Source of the DNA: JAUIKM01 sp964445695
GTDB lineage: Bacteria > Bacteroidota > Ignavibacteria > Kapaibacteriales > UBA7675
Reading direction: 5' to 3'
Assembly (NCBI GenBank): GCA_964445695.1
Contig: CAYULF010000004.1
Span: forward strand, 124,001 to 188,000
Length of the DNA: 64,000 nt
The translations under genes and the position numbers were made by a program. Under the pieces are notes generated by a model. The model saw nothing but the letters and a program-made list of their open reading frames with translations, ran no database searches and had not been told where the DNA came from. Positions 8,465 through 16,409 of this stretch are shown here, in pieces (the stretch's first letter is position 1; each line of letters starts with the position of its first letter).

Positions 8465-9819
8465 ACCTTCTCCATGTTAAATTGTGGTTTAACCTGCATT
8501 TGGCCGGAACCGGCTCCTCATGATGCGCAGTGAAAAAGCGTGCGGTGATCGCAGCTCTTGCTCAAAATCGTGCGTATCTCCAGGTTTTAACGATGCCGTG
8601 ACTTAACAACAAAGCGCTTCCCGGCCCTGTACTGCCGCGCCGTGGTTAATAAAGCGGACAATAAACGCCTGATACGAATGCCTTGGTGTTTCCGGTTATA
8701 ATTTGGACCGGCCGGACACCTGTTCCGTGCTTATGTATAGGTTGTCAGTTTATGCGTTTGAGTGTTAAACACAAGTTTATGCGGCCGGCTTGCCGCAACG
8801 GCAGTGATCGGGCTGCGGTACCTTGCCCAATCGTGCGATGGCTTAACGAGGGCCAAATGTAATACATCGCTCCAGCTAAAGCAAATGAATTTCTGATCTG
8901 CCTGTTTTTAGGGTGCCGGCATGCAAAACGTGTAACTTTCGTAACATCCTGCGGATTGTTCTCACCTGACGACTACGTAGCGGATACGTAGTATTAATGC
9001 GGCTTCCCGGCGATTTCAACACGAAATCGGACCGGTTTCCGCAAGCCTCGGCAGACTGCGTTCTGCCTCTTTCAGAATTTTTTTGCTCGTTATGGAATCG
9101 GCGGTTTCGAGTCTCGAAATTCCGTTGCGAATCCCCCTGCCCGCACATGACGGATTCCAGCTTGCCCTGCGCAGAATCCGAACGATCAATTTTTCAATCG
9201 CGGGGCAAGCGACGATCTTACAGATTAAAACAGAGGGGATTCCGGGGTGCAATAAATGGAGGTCTGGAAGCGAGATTCCAGTGTTAAGGTATGCGGTGTT
9301 GAAGGCGAATATGAGAGCACAGGTGCATAATGTCGAAGAGACAAATGAGCTGTGAGCCCTTAGGGCTCACAGCTCCTACGTAGTTATACGTAGTCTGCAG
9401 ACTTTCCAGACTTCACCCGCGCCATGTAAGCCTCCATCCTGAGTCTTACTTTTACCGCAGAACCAGCAATGCCGTGTGACACCCTGGCGCCATGCCGTTG
9501 ACGGGTTTAACATTCTTAATCAAATGTCCTGTGTCCTGGCGGCTCGCAGCTGCGAACATAGACGTTAACATTTTCAGGCATCGAGTGACGGAATATTAGC
9601 ACCGTGAGTCACCAATCCACAGGCCGGACAGTTCGCCGCCTGGATGCAGGAAGAACCTGCCTGAAGTTGAAAATTTTGTATAATTGCCGGGTCTGGTCCC
9701 ATCTGAAAGCCATCTAATTCCCCGGATAAGTGCATGCCGCCCCGCCCGGTCCACAATTGCGTTGCGGCTGTACCATTGAGTTTATCGGTTGCAGCTTGAT
9801 ACATTCAAGGAAGATCACC
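8465..9819. other. 1.35-kb intergenic region without a convincing gene
   Basis: Both strands contain only short frames lacking coherent composition or ribosome binding sites. The region holds one copy of the 29-bp palindrome element (9347-9395), a second degenerate ACTACGTA inverted pair near 8971-8991, and a T-rich block near 9045-9092 resembling the left arm of the intergenic foldback family. Transcription is divergent: the tail operon leaves to the left and the TPR-LuxR gene to the right, so promoters for both must lie here. I did not find convincing boxes for either. Confidence 0.6.
9347..9395 (+). repeat. Palindrome element copy A
   Basis: A perfect 13-bp inverted repeat, GAGCTGTGAGCCC, around a TTA centre (29 bp), followed directly by a second inverted motif built from CTACGTAG and TACGTAGTC. 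Three further copies occur at 13062-13110, 56896-56944 and 63179-63227. Copies A and B share one orientation, C and D the other. Identity between copies is near perfect over 49 bp. Confidence 0.95.
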
Positions 9820-11511
9820 GTGACACCAACGACAAGCGAGCGAGCCTATAATATCGGCGCGCAGAATGCCTCAGTCAGGAACATGATTGAACAAGCGCTT
9901 AAACTGGCTATTACCAACCCGCAAAAATCTGAAGAACTGGCGCAACGCGTCCTCGATCTGGCCGGCAGCGGCTCCATTACCGGTTGCCTGCACAACCCCC
10001 TGATGATTGTGGCGCACAGGGCCGCAATGCAGGGCAACATCCGCGAGAGCGAACGTCTGCTGAACCGGGCCGAACCAGATGCGATTGCCGACAACGATTG
10101 GCGCTGCCGGGCCAAAATTCACCGTATTCGCAGCCTGATCGAATGCAATCGCATGAACAGGCTTAAAGCGCTGCATCATATTGGCGCATCGATTGAATTG
10201 CATGCGCATAACGGCGACTTTGATGTCTCCGGTCACCGTATACTCGGTCGCATGCATTGGGAAAACAGCGCCTATCCACAGGCGCTTGAAGTTCTGTATC
10301 CGCTGATCAGCGATCGGAGTGAACAAGTCACAAGCAACGAAAAAGCCAAAGCGCTGCATTTGATATCGCTCGTGTACTGCGGCCTTGAAGATATGGTGCG
10401 CGCCAGGAACTTTAACGACCAGGCGCTTGAAATCAACCGCCGCAATTCTCATCGGAAAGGAGTGGCTATCTGCCTGTACCACAAAGCTCACCAATTATTC
10501 GAGCAAGGCGAGTACAAACTATCGCTTGATATTTACAGGGAAATGCTCGCGGATTTTGTCACGCTGGAAAACCGCAAGAACATCGTCCGCACATTGATGT
10601 CCATGTCGGAGGTATACTTCAGCCTGGGTCAAATCGAGCACAGCCGAGACAGTCTGGCCCAGGCACGCGAGCTGGCGAAACAGGCGGATTATGTGATGGA
10701 GCAACTTCATATCAGTTGTTATGATGCCAAATTCCTGCATGAATCGGGCCAACCACGCCAGGCGGTCCGGACGCTGAAACAAGTGTTGGAACAAGCGCAA
10801 ACATTCAATATGGTGCAATTGGAATGCGAGATTCACAAAAAGTTGGCGGAAGCATACGCAGAGGCAGGATTGCCTGTTGATTCAAATGAACATGTGATCC
10901 AGCAGCAGACACTTGAACAGAAAATGCGCGGAAGCAAAATACGAGAACAAATTACTTCAATCATGTTTCACTATGAGTTTCAGGTGCAGCAGACGCACAT
11001 CAGAATGCTGGAACAGGACAATCGTTCTCTGGCGGACCACAATGAAAGACTCCAGCAGGAATGTCGCAATCTGGCGGCAAGCATTGAACGCCGCAACAAC
11101 TCCCTGCAGGAAGTTCGCCGCGGACTGGCGGACCTTCGTAAACATTCGCCGGATGATTATCGACAAACACTGTTGATGATTCAACATTCCATCGATAGCA
11201 CGCTCGGCGAGGGATATGACCAGTATCTCTGGAACCTCACATTCGGCGAATCGGATGAAAAGTTTGTGCACTATCTCAGCTCTACATTCGAAGAGCTTAC
11301 GCCCACGGAGTTGAAGATTTGCACATTGCTTAAACAAAATCTGACATCGATGCAGATCGCGGAGGCGATTAACATTTCACCCAATACAGTCAACACGCAC
11401 AGGCAGCACATTCGTCGCAAATTGCAACTGGACAGAGGAAAAAACCTGACGACTTTTCTTCAACAAACTCCCCTTGTCACCGGTAATGACAAACCCCGCG
11501 TACCAGAGTAA
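9820..11511 (+). CDS. TPR repeat regulator with LuxR-type DNA-binding domain
   Basis: 563-residue soluble regulator. Residues 20-380 form a helical solenoid of tetratricopeptide-like repeats (KALHLISLVYCGLEDMVRAR and NIVRTLMSMSEVYFSLGQIE are readable repeat units). Residues 390-470 are coiled coil, and the last 75 residues are a LuxR/GerE helix-turn-helix: ELTPTELKICTLLKQNLTSM, then QIAEAINISPNTVNTHRQHI. No transmembrane helix or receiver domain was seen. The frame is open from 9730, but I prefer GTG 9820 because AAGGAAGA lies 6 bases before it and the peptide upstream is not protein-like. A hairpin terminator overlaps the stop. Two related regulators are encoded at 33.8-38.2 kb. Target genes and ligand are unknown; activity may be set by partner binding to the repeats. 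Confidence 0.87.
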   Translation: MTPTTSERAYNIGAQNASVRNMIEQALKLAITNPQKSEELAQRVLDLAGSGSITGCLHNPLMIVAHRAAMQGNIRESERLLNRAEPDAIADNDWRCRAKIHRIRSLIECNRMNRLKALHHIGASIELHAHNGDFDVSGHRILGRMHWENSAYPQALEVLYPLISDRSEQVTSNEKAKALHLISLVYCGLEDMVRARNFNDQALEINRRNSHRKGVAICLYHKAHQLFEQGEYKLSLDIYREMLADFVTLENRKNIVRTLMSMSEVYFSLGQIEHSRDSLAQARELAKQADYVMEQLHISCYDAKFLHESGQPRQAVRTLKQVLEQAQTFNMVQLECEIHKKLAEAYAEAGLPVDSNEHVIQQQTLEQKMRGSKIREQITSIMFHYEFQVQQTHIRMLEQDNRSLADHNERLQQECRNLAASIERRNNSLQEVRRGLADLRKHSPDDYRQTLLMIQHSIDSTLGEGYDQYLWNLTFGESDEKFVHYLSSTFEELTPTELKICTLLKQNLTSMQIAEAINISPNTVNTHRQHIRRKLQLDRGKNLTTFLQQTPLVTGNDKPRVPE

Positions 11512-11525
11512 AGTACGCGGGGTTT
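11491..11525. terminator. Hairpin terminator between convergent genes
   Basis: A perfect 13-bp stem, AAACCCCGCGTAC with its complement, around a 9-base loop that includes the stop codon of the TPR-LuxR gene. The neighbouring gene converges from the right, so this hairpin could terminate both. The T-tract is only three bases on each side, so strength is uncertain. Confidence 0.75.
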
Positions 11526-11603
11526 GCATCGACAGCCAGGCGCCGGATCGGTATCAGTTCTGTTTCACATGCGGTTCTGTCCACCGCGTCTTTTCCATCA
11601 GTT

Positions 11604-12734
11604 TCAACGGACGATCGTCAGCGGCATGCTTACCACGCGACCATTCGCCGCGCTTAAACGCAGAATGTATTGACCCGACGTAATTTCCGCCGTAGACACT
11701 TCAATGCTGTGAGCCCCGGATGAGCGGAACTCATGCATCAACACCTGAATGCTGCGGCCTTCCAGATCGAACAGTTCAAGACGCAGAGTCCCGGATTTCT
11801 TCGTTTCCAGTTTAACAGTTGCAAGATCGTTGGCAGGATTGGGGTGGACGCCCAGCGCCAGACCGTCGGCCCTTTGCAATGGCTCAACGGTCGTAACCGC
11901 ATTGGCAGCTCCGTGGCAGCACAGTTCAATTGTCTGCTCACAAATCCAGGCCTGCGCTTCAGTGTCGTAAAACTCCAATGTAAAGTCTTCACAACCGGAC
12001 GGCGCTTCGATGCAGAGTCCTCCAAATGGCGTGGTACCCGGCTGCAGCGTTCCGGCATCCTTTGTCCACTCGACCACATTGCCCGCCTGGCTGCTGTTGA
12101 AGCCCAATTGTGAACTGGCCGATAAAACAACTCCCGGGAAAGCCAACGTCCCACGAATCTTTGTGAAGCGACAATAGATCGACTGGTTAATAAGCGCATC
12201 CAACTCAAAACAACAAGGCGACTCGCTGACTTTGTGCTGGTCAATGAACAGATTGTCGCAGCAGGACATTGTTCCGCAGCACCAATCGAGGGTGTAGGAA
12301 CAGGTCCATGCGTTTGCCATATAGTCGAACAGCTCGACAAATACCTGACCACATTCGTCGCCGGCATTCAGACAGAACTGGCCGACGTATGTGGTGGCAA
12401 AACTCTGGTATTGACCGCCGCCGTCTGCGATCCACAACGCCGTGGTCGGACTGGTCTGGCTGCCGGAAGAGTTGTTGCCGTTCGCCACCGAGGTTATCTG
12501 CGATCCGCCGAGAACCGTTAAACGAATCTTCGTGAATTCACATCCGGGAGTCCCCATGTCGTCGCGATCGATGTACAAATCAAAACAGCAGGGATTCGGA
12601 CTGACCTCTTCAAGAAACATTTGCACTTGCGGGCAACATGACTGAGCGTTGACATTCTGCGTGGAAAGAAGCCCCGCCACAATCAGAACAGTTAAACAGC
12701 TTAACAGAGTTGCCCATTGTTTACGTTTCTGCAT
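11604..12734 (-). CDS. Cys-rich secreted protein with T9SS sorting domain
   Basis: 376 residues. A signal peptide (LLSCLTVLIVAGLLSTQNVNA) ends near residue 30. Two related Cys-rich repeats of about 130 residues follow (residues 31-155 and 156-285). Each opens with SCC, has a PCCF motif, a C-x-F-T-K-I-R motif, and closes with a WCC or LCC pair, giving about ten cysteines per repeat. The last 85 residues are a type A T9SS sorting domain: VHPNPANDLATV, a RLELFDLEGRSIQVL motif and the final SMPLTIVR. It is therefore expected to reach the outer surface. Start 12734 has a perfect AAGGAGAAGGT directly before it; a longer frame starts at 12755 but has no ribosome site. Function unknown; the disulfide-rich repeats suggest an extracellular stable module. 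Confidence 0.85.
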   Translation of the reverse strand: MQKRKQWATLLSCLTVLIVAGLLSTQNVNAQSCCPQVQMFLEEVSPNPCCFDLYIDRDDMGTPGCEFTKIRLTVLGGSQITSVANGNNSSGSQTSPTTALWIADGGGQYQSFATTYVGQFCLNAGDECGQVFVELFDYMANAWTCSYTLDWCCGTMSCCDNLFIDQHKVSESPCCFELDALINQSIYCRFTKIRGTLAFPGVVLSASSQLGFNSSQAGNVVEWTKDAGTLQPGTTPFGGLCIEAPSGCEDFTLEFYDTEAQAWICEQTIELCCHGAANAVTTVEPLQRADGLALGVHPNPANDLATVKLETKKSGTLRLELFDLEGRSIQVLMHEFRSSGAHSIEVSTAEITSGQYILRLSAANGRVVSMPLTIVR

Positions 12735-12886
12735 ACCTTCTCCTTGTCCGCTCATTGCGAAGCGGACTCAAACATTAATGGTACATGAATTGTTTGTAGT
12801 TTCCCGGACAAGAAGGGCCGCCGGCACTGCCGAATGATCTGTTAATCAGCAGTATTTGGTTGAAACTACTTTTCTGTTTTGTCACT

Positions 12887-12894
12887 CAAAACTA
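12887..12894 (-). promoter_or_regulatory. Bacteroidota-type -7 box (TAGTTTTG)
   Basis: Matches the TAnnTTTG consensus on the minus strand, about 150 bases upstream of the start at 12734. The upstream TTG (-33) element is not clear. The bases after the box (AGTGAC) recur downstream of the box of the peroxidase gene. Confidence 0.45.
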
Positions 12895-12989
12895 CGGCAG
12901 GAACAAGGTGGACCGATCAGTATATTTTCAGTATTCCGGAATGACGTTGTCGTGGCAGCAACAATTACTAATGGAATGTTCCCCGGATT

Positions 12990-13032
12990 GGCAAGCCGCA
13001 TCTTGCCTCTTTCAGAGCTTTTTTGTTCGTCA
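12990..13032 (+). repeat. Left-arm copy of the intergenic foldback family
   Basis: T-rich block reading ...CTTTCAGAGCTTTTTTGTTCGTC..., similar to blocks at 9045-9092, 56821-56855, 63091-63120 and others. It ends 30 bases before palindrome copy B. Confidence 0.5.
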
Positions 13033-13061
13033 CCTGGTCACTGGAGGTGGCGGCCACAAAT

Positions 13062-13110
13062 GAGCTGTGAGCCCTTAGGGCTCACAGCTCCTACGTAGTT
13101 ATACGTAGTC
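13062..13110 (+). repeat. Palindrome element copy B
   Basis: Same 29-bp perfect palindrome (13-bp arms, TTA centre) and the same ACTACGTA-type tail as copy A, in the same orientation. It lies upstream of the Cys-rich T9SS gene and downstream of the peroxidase gene. Confidence 0.95.
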
Positions 13111-13184
13111 GGAGGTCTTTGCTGAATGCTCCTCCGCCCTGTAGTACTCCACCGCGCGGCCAATTTCCGCCGCAAAACAACAAA

Positions 13185-13221
13185 GCCCATGAACCGGCCG
13201 GCAGGGCCGTGGTTCATGGGC
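13185..13221 (-). terminator. Rho-independent terminator of the peroxidase gene
   Basis: GCCCATGAACC stem with its complement, GC-rich loop, followed on the minus strand by a T-rich run (CTTTGTTGTTTT). It lies 37 bases past the stop of the peroxidase gene at 13258. Confidence 0.8.
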
Positions 13222-13257
13222 TTGACAATTTATACGAAAGTTCGCAGCCTGAATGAC

Positions 13258-14826
13258 TTACAGACAGAGCAGATAAGCCGTCAGGTCGGCTTTTTCCTGC
13301 TTCGTGAGTTTAAGTTCCAGGATGAGATTGAAAAACTCCACCGTGTCCTCCAGCGTCATCAGGCGGCCGTCGTGCAGATAAGGCGGCGAGTCTTTGATTC
13401 CGCGCAGCGCAAATGTTTTAATAGCGCCCTCGGGACGCGAGACCACAAAGCGCTCAACCTGCAGATCGTGCATGTAGTCGTCCGTAAATGCCGGGCCGTA
13501 GTGGCAGGTGGCGCACTGCGCCTTGCCGTTGAACAGTTTCTCACCGCGCAGTTCCTGCTCCGTCGATTTGGAGGGAATCAAACGCATCAGCGGATCGAGC
13601 TTGGGCGCCGGCGGAAAGTCGAGGATCGAGTTGAAGTCGCCCATGCGGTTGGACACCGTGCGCTGGTGCGCGCGCAGACCGAGCGCCTGCCCCAGACCGG
13701 GATCGCCGTCAAAGTACTCCTCCACTTCGGCAAAGTGATCCATGCTGCGGATCGAACGTTTGGAACTCAACACCTGCAGGTTGAAGTTGCCGCGCATCGT
13801 CGGTGTCTCCACGCGCAGGCGCGCCAGGTTGGGCCGGGAGTCCGGACCGAGCTCGATTGCGCCGTTGGTGTGACCGTTGACGTGACATCCAAAACAGGCA
13901 ACACCTGCGCTGGGTTCGCGCGTTACCCGGTGCGTCGTCTGGTTAAACCAGGTGGTCGGAGTGGGACGCAGCAGCTCCTTCAGACCTTCCATCTGTTCGG
14001 CTGTTAACAGGCCATTGAAAATTTCCCAGTAATTGCCCAGCGTCACCTCGCGGCCTTTGGTGACGTCGCCCAATTCTTTATGCGTCGTCAGGAACATCGG
14101 CGGCGGAAACTCCGGCAGATATTCTTCGGGAATGTCGAAGTCGACGTCGATGCGGTCGTGCTCGGGGTGCGCCGCAACCCAGGACGGCGGAAACAACATG
14201 TGCGCCGTTGAGTGCAGTGGGTGCGCCAGCGGCTTGAATGGAAAAATGTCTTTTTGTTTAATTTCTTCCGGCGTCATTTGCGCCAGAGCTTCCCAGGATG
14301 CAACCCCCTGCGGCAGTCGAGCCACCGGTCCCTGCATGATGGGTTTGCCGCCTGACATAAATGCACCCGGACGCGCTTGCCCGCTGAAGTTAAAACGCGA
14401 GTTCATGTATTCGCGCACGTCGCGCATCAACTCGGGTTTCTGTTTTTCGTGGAAGGCCAACCACGCATCAAACGTTGCGTACTCCGGCGGCAGATCCGGC
14501 GATCCAAAGGAGCTGCGGCCACGACCGCCATAACGCCAAAGGTCAAAAGGCGTTCGATCCCCCGCTTTGACCGGCGGATAAGGCAGTAGTTTGTCGATGT
14601 AACTCTCGCCCAGGCCGTAGTCGTTTTCGACATAGTTCGGGTTGACAGCCGCAGGACTCTGTAGCAGGTGCAGATTTGAGGCCGCCTCCTGCTTTGCTTC
14701 GGGTTCGTAGCCGTCCGAATTGTCCTGAGCGCCGGCCGAATGGCTGGACAGGGAGAGTATAAAAAGCAGCAGCGGAAATGCAATAATGGTGGAATACGAC
14801 ACCATTCTGGAGCGGAACTTAGACAT
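13258..14826 (-). CDS. Di-haem cytochrome c peroxidase / MauG-like protein
   Basis: 522-residue exported protein. A signal peptide (TIIAFPLLLFILSLSSHSAGA) is followed by a Pro-rich region and a cytochrome c peroxidase-like half. Two c-type haem motifs are visible: CFGCH at residues 311-315 and CATCH at 438-442. The C-terminal block TFALRGIKDSPPYLHDGRLM followed by TLEDTVEFFN is a strong signature of the CcpA/MauG family. The long N-terminal extension (residues 40-290) is unusual; I do not recognise it. Start at ATG 14826 or 14805; the frame extends to 14916 but that part is not protein-like. Periplasmic peroxide reduction or a MauG-like oxidation are possible roles. An imelysin lipoprotein, often found near such cytochromes, is 7 kb away. 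Confidence 0.85.
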   Translation of the reverse strand: MSKFRSRMVSYSTIIAFPLLLFILSLSSHSAGAQDNSDGYEPEAKQEAASNLHLLQSPAAVNPNYVENDYGLGESYIDKLLPYPPVKAGDRTPFDLWRYGGRGRSSFGSPDLPPEYATFDAWLAFHEKQKPELMRDVREYMNSRFNFSGQARPGAFMSGGKPIMQGPVARLPQGVASWEALAQMTPEEIKQKDIFPFKPLAHPLHSTAHMLFPPSWVAAHPEHDRIDVDFDIPEEYLPEFPPPMFLTTHKELGDVTKGREVTLGNYWEIFNGLLTAEQMEGLKELLRPTPTTWFNQTTHRVTREPSAGVACFGCHVNGHTNGAIELGPDSRPNLARLRVETPTMRGNFNLQVLSSKRSIRSMDHFAEVEEYFDGDPGLGQALGLRAHQRTVSNRMGDFNSILDFPPAPKLDPLMRLIPSKSTEQELRGEKLFNGKAQCATCHYGPAFTDDYMHDLQVERFVVSRPEGAIKTFALRGIKDSPPYLHDGRLMTLEDTVEFFNLILELKLTKQEKADLTAYLLCL

Positions 14827-14871
14827 ATGCAACAGTGCTCTGATCGATAGTAAACAAATTTTTCCGTCACT

Positions 14872-14879
14872 CAAACATA
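14872..14879 (-). promoter_or_regulatory. Bacteroidota-type -7 box (TATGTTTG)
   Basis: TAnnTTTG match on the minus strand, 46 bases upstream of ATG 14826. It is followed by AGTGAC, the same bases that follow the box at 12887-12894. No clear -33 TTG element. Confidence 0.45.
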
Positions 14880-15052
14880 TCAAAAGAACAATACCACACG
14901 CATGACCTTGTGCCAATTCCGGCGAAAATTACGTCAAACAGCGTAACTAATTGATGAATTTGCGCAGTCATTGGGGTGGTTTTTCTCTTGTTTGTCGGGG
15001 AGCACTAAATATAGAGCCTGTCTGCACGGCAGTTGATGCGCAGGTTGATTAG

Positions 15053-16129
15053 TCAGCCAAAGTCACGAAAGTAGAGTGAAGAATCATTTGCATTCCAAAA
15101 AATGTACCTTCCATCCAGTGTGGTGCACAGCCTGTGGTTATTGACAGGAGTACGTAGTTTGGACCAACTGGCCCCGGAATCAACCGACAGATAAATCACC
15201 CCTTGATTTTGTTCAAGATAACGATCAACACCGAATAGCAGTTCACTATGGCCATAGCGGCGATATTGGCTGATAATAACAGATCGCTCAAATTCAAGGG
15301 TTTGCAAACACGTAAGTTTTTTAACGTAAAAATCATACTCCCAGGATTTAACTTTTCGAGCACAGACCGTCCAAAACAATAGCCAGAAGTCACCTGGAAC
15401 TATATCGATGATAAACTGACATTCAATAAAATGGGCGAGCTTGATGATCTTGCCTGTGTGGAGGTCAAAATAGGCAGGCATGATGTAATCAGCATCATCA
15501 CCGCTTTGACCACATTCTATATTGCTCCATCGAAATATCGTACCCCAAATGCGGTCTTGCTGAAGCTTCAGACCAACAAAAGCGTCGCCATCTGTCAACG
15601 TATCCCGAAGGAACGTTTTGTCAGAAGTGCCGAGCAGTGCAATGGAAAACTCACTCCATTCAGTTCCGCGGCATCTGACAACGTGTTTCCCATTGGTGTT
15701 AACACCGTAATAGTTATAAAATCTTTGTGGCGAACTAAACGGGCCGGACAAAGTACCATCGGTTGCAAGTATTTGGATGACCACAGGATGATCTGACGGA
15801 TGAATTTTCCCTTCCACATATCTCAAATCGAGGTATTGGTTAATGCTGTTGACAATTATTCCGACAGCTTCAACTTTCTCCACGCCATACTTCTTACCTT
15901 CTCCTGTCTCGATATTCCATTTGATGTAAACACAATGGCCTTCTCGCTCAAGCGGTGAACCTTCGTCCCTGCCCGTCATAGCAACCAGTAGAATGGTTTT
16001 GCGATCAGCAGCCAGAATGCCTTGCACGTTTAACGGATCAGGACCAATGTTCACCCGAGAACGATTCCATTCCTCGGGACGCCAATCCACTGTTGTTTCG
16101 CGATACATGCCTGGATGATTCTCCCGCAC
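15053..16129 (-). CDS. Unknown protein with an Asp-box motif
   Basis: 358 residues, function not recognised. Start at GTG 16129 or ATG 16108; an in-frame TAA sits directly before GTG 16129. The sequence is beta-rich with repeated short strands and an SVDSGASW motif near residue 325, which matches the Asp-box (SxDxGxxW) of sialidase-like propellers; it is preceded by GVIYL. No signal peptide or membrane segment was seen, so it is probably cytoplasmic or its N-terminus is missing. The composition differs from neighbours: many AAA, ATT, TAT and TTT codons in an otherwise GC-rich region, suggesting acquisition by transfer. It stands alone between the peroxidase gene and the symporter operon, divergent from the latter. 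Confidence 0.55.
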   Translation of the reverse strand: MRENHPGMYRETTVDWRPEEWNRSRVNIGPDPLNVQGILAADRKTILLVAMTGRDEGSPLEREGHCVYIKWNIETGEGKKYGVEKVEAVGIIVNSINQYLDLRYVEGKIHPSDHPVVIQILATDGTLSGPFSSPQRFYNYYGVNTNGKHVVRCRGTEWSEFSIALLGTSDKTFLRDTLTDGDAFVGLKLQQDRIWGTIFRWSNIECGQSGDDADYIMPAYFDLHTGKIIKLAHFIECQFIIDIVPGDFWLLFWTVCARKVKSWEYDFYVKKLTCLQTLEFERSVIISQYRRYGHSELLFGVDRYLEQNQGVIYLSVDSGASWSKLRTPVNNHRLCTTLDGRYIFWNANDSSLYFRDFG

Positions 16130-16246
16130 TTAATTGACTGTGCCGACAGCCCGGTCGTGCTTTGGGTCTCTGGATTACTTCTACGGTTTGTTTCGGTACT
16201 GCCGTGAAACTGAACGATGCCTCCCCTGCTGATTAACAAAATAATC

Positions 16247-16293
16247 GCACAAGCCTGAGACGCGGAAGCGGCTCAAAGCGCCGCGCGAGGATT
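16247..16293 (+). repeat. Right-arm copy of the intergenic foldback family
   Basis: Contains GCCTGAGACGCGGAAGCGGC then TCAAAGCG, almost the same as the block at 21907-21942 and close to those at 38530-38567, 46951-46991 and 57140-57178. Confidence 0.7.
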
Positions 16294-16335
16294 GTTAAAC
16301 CGACGACGGGATTTTCAATTTAAGAGATAATTTAC

Positions 16336-16343
16336 TATTTTTG
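16336..16343 (+). promoter_or_regulatory. Bacteroidota-type -7 box (TATTTTTG)
   Basis: TAnnTTTG match 66 bases before the ATG at 16410; it supports that start over the longer frame from 16341. No clear -33 TTG element. Confidence 0.45.
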
Positions 16344-16409
16344 CGGGTTCCCAACATATTCCCCGGTTTAAAACCCGCACGAAATTCTTCCTTTCCAGTC
16401 GTTCTGCTG

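Noticed and set aside
9820..11511. The TPR-LuxR gene as a membrane-bound sensor
   Set aside because: No hydrophobic segment long enough to cross a membrane was found; related Bacteroidota proteins often have one, but this protein does not.
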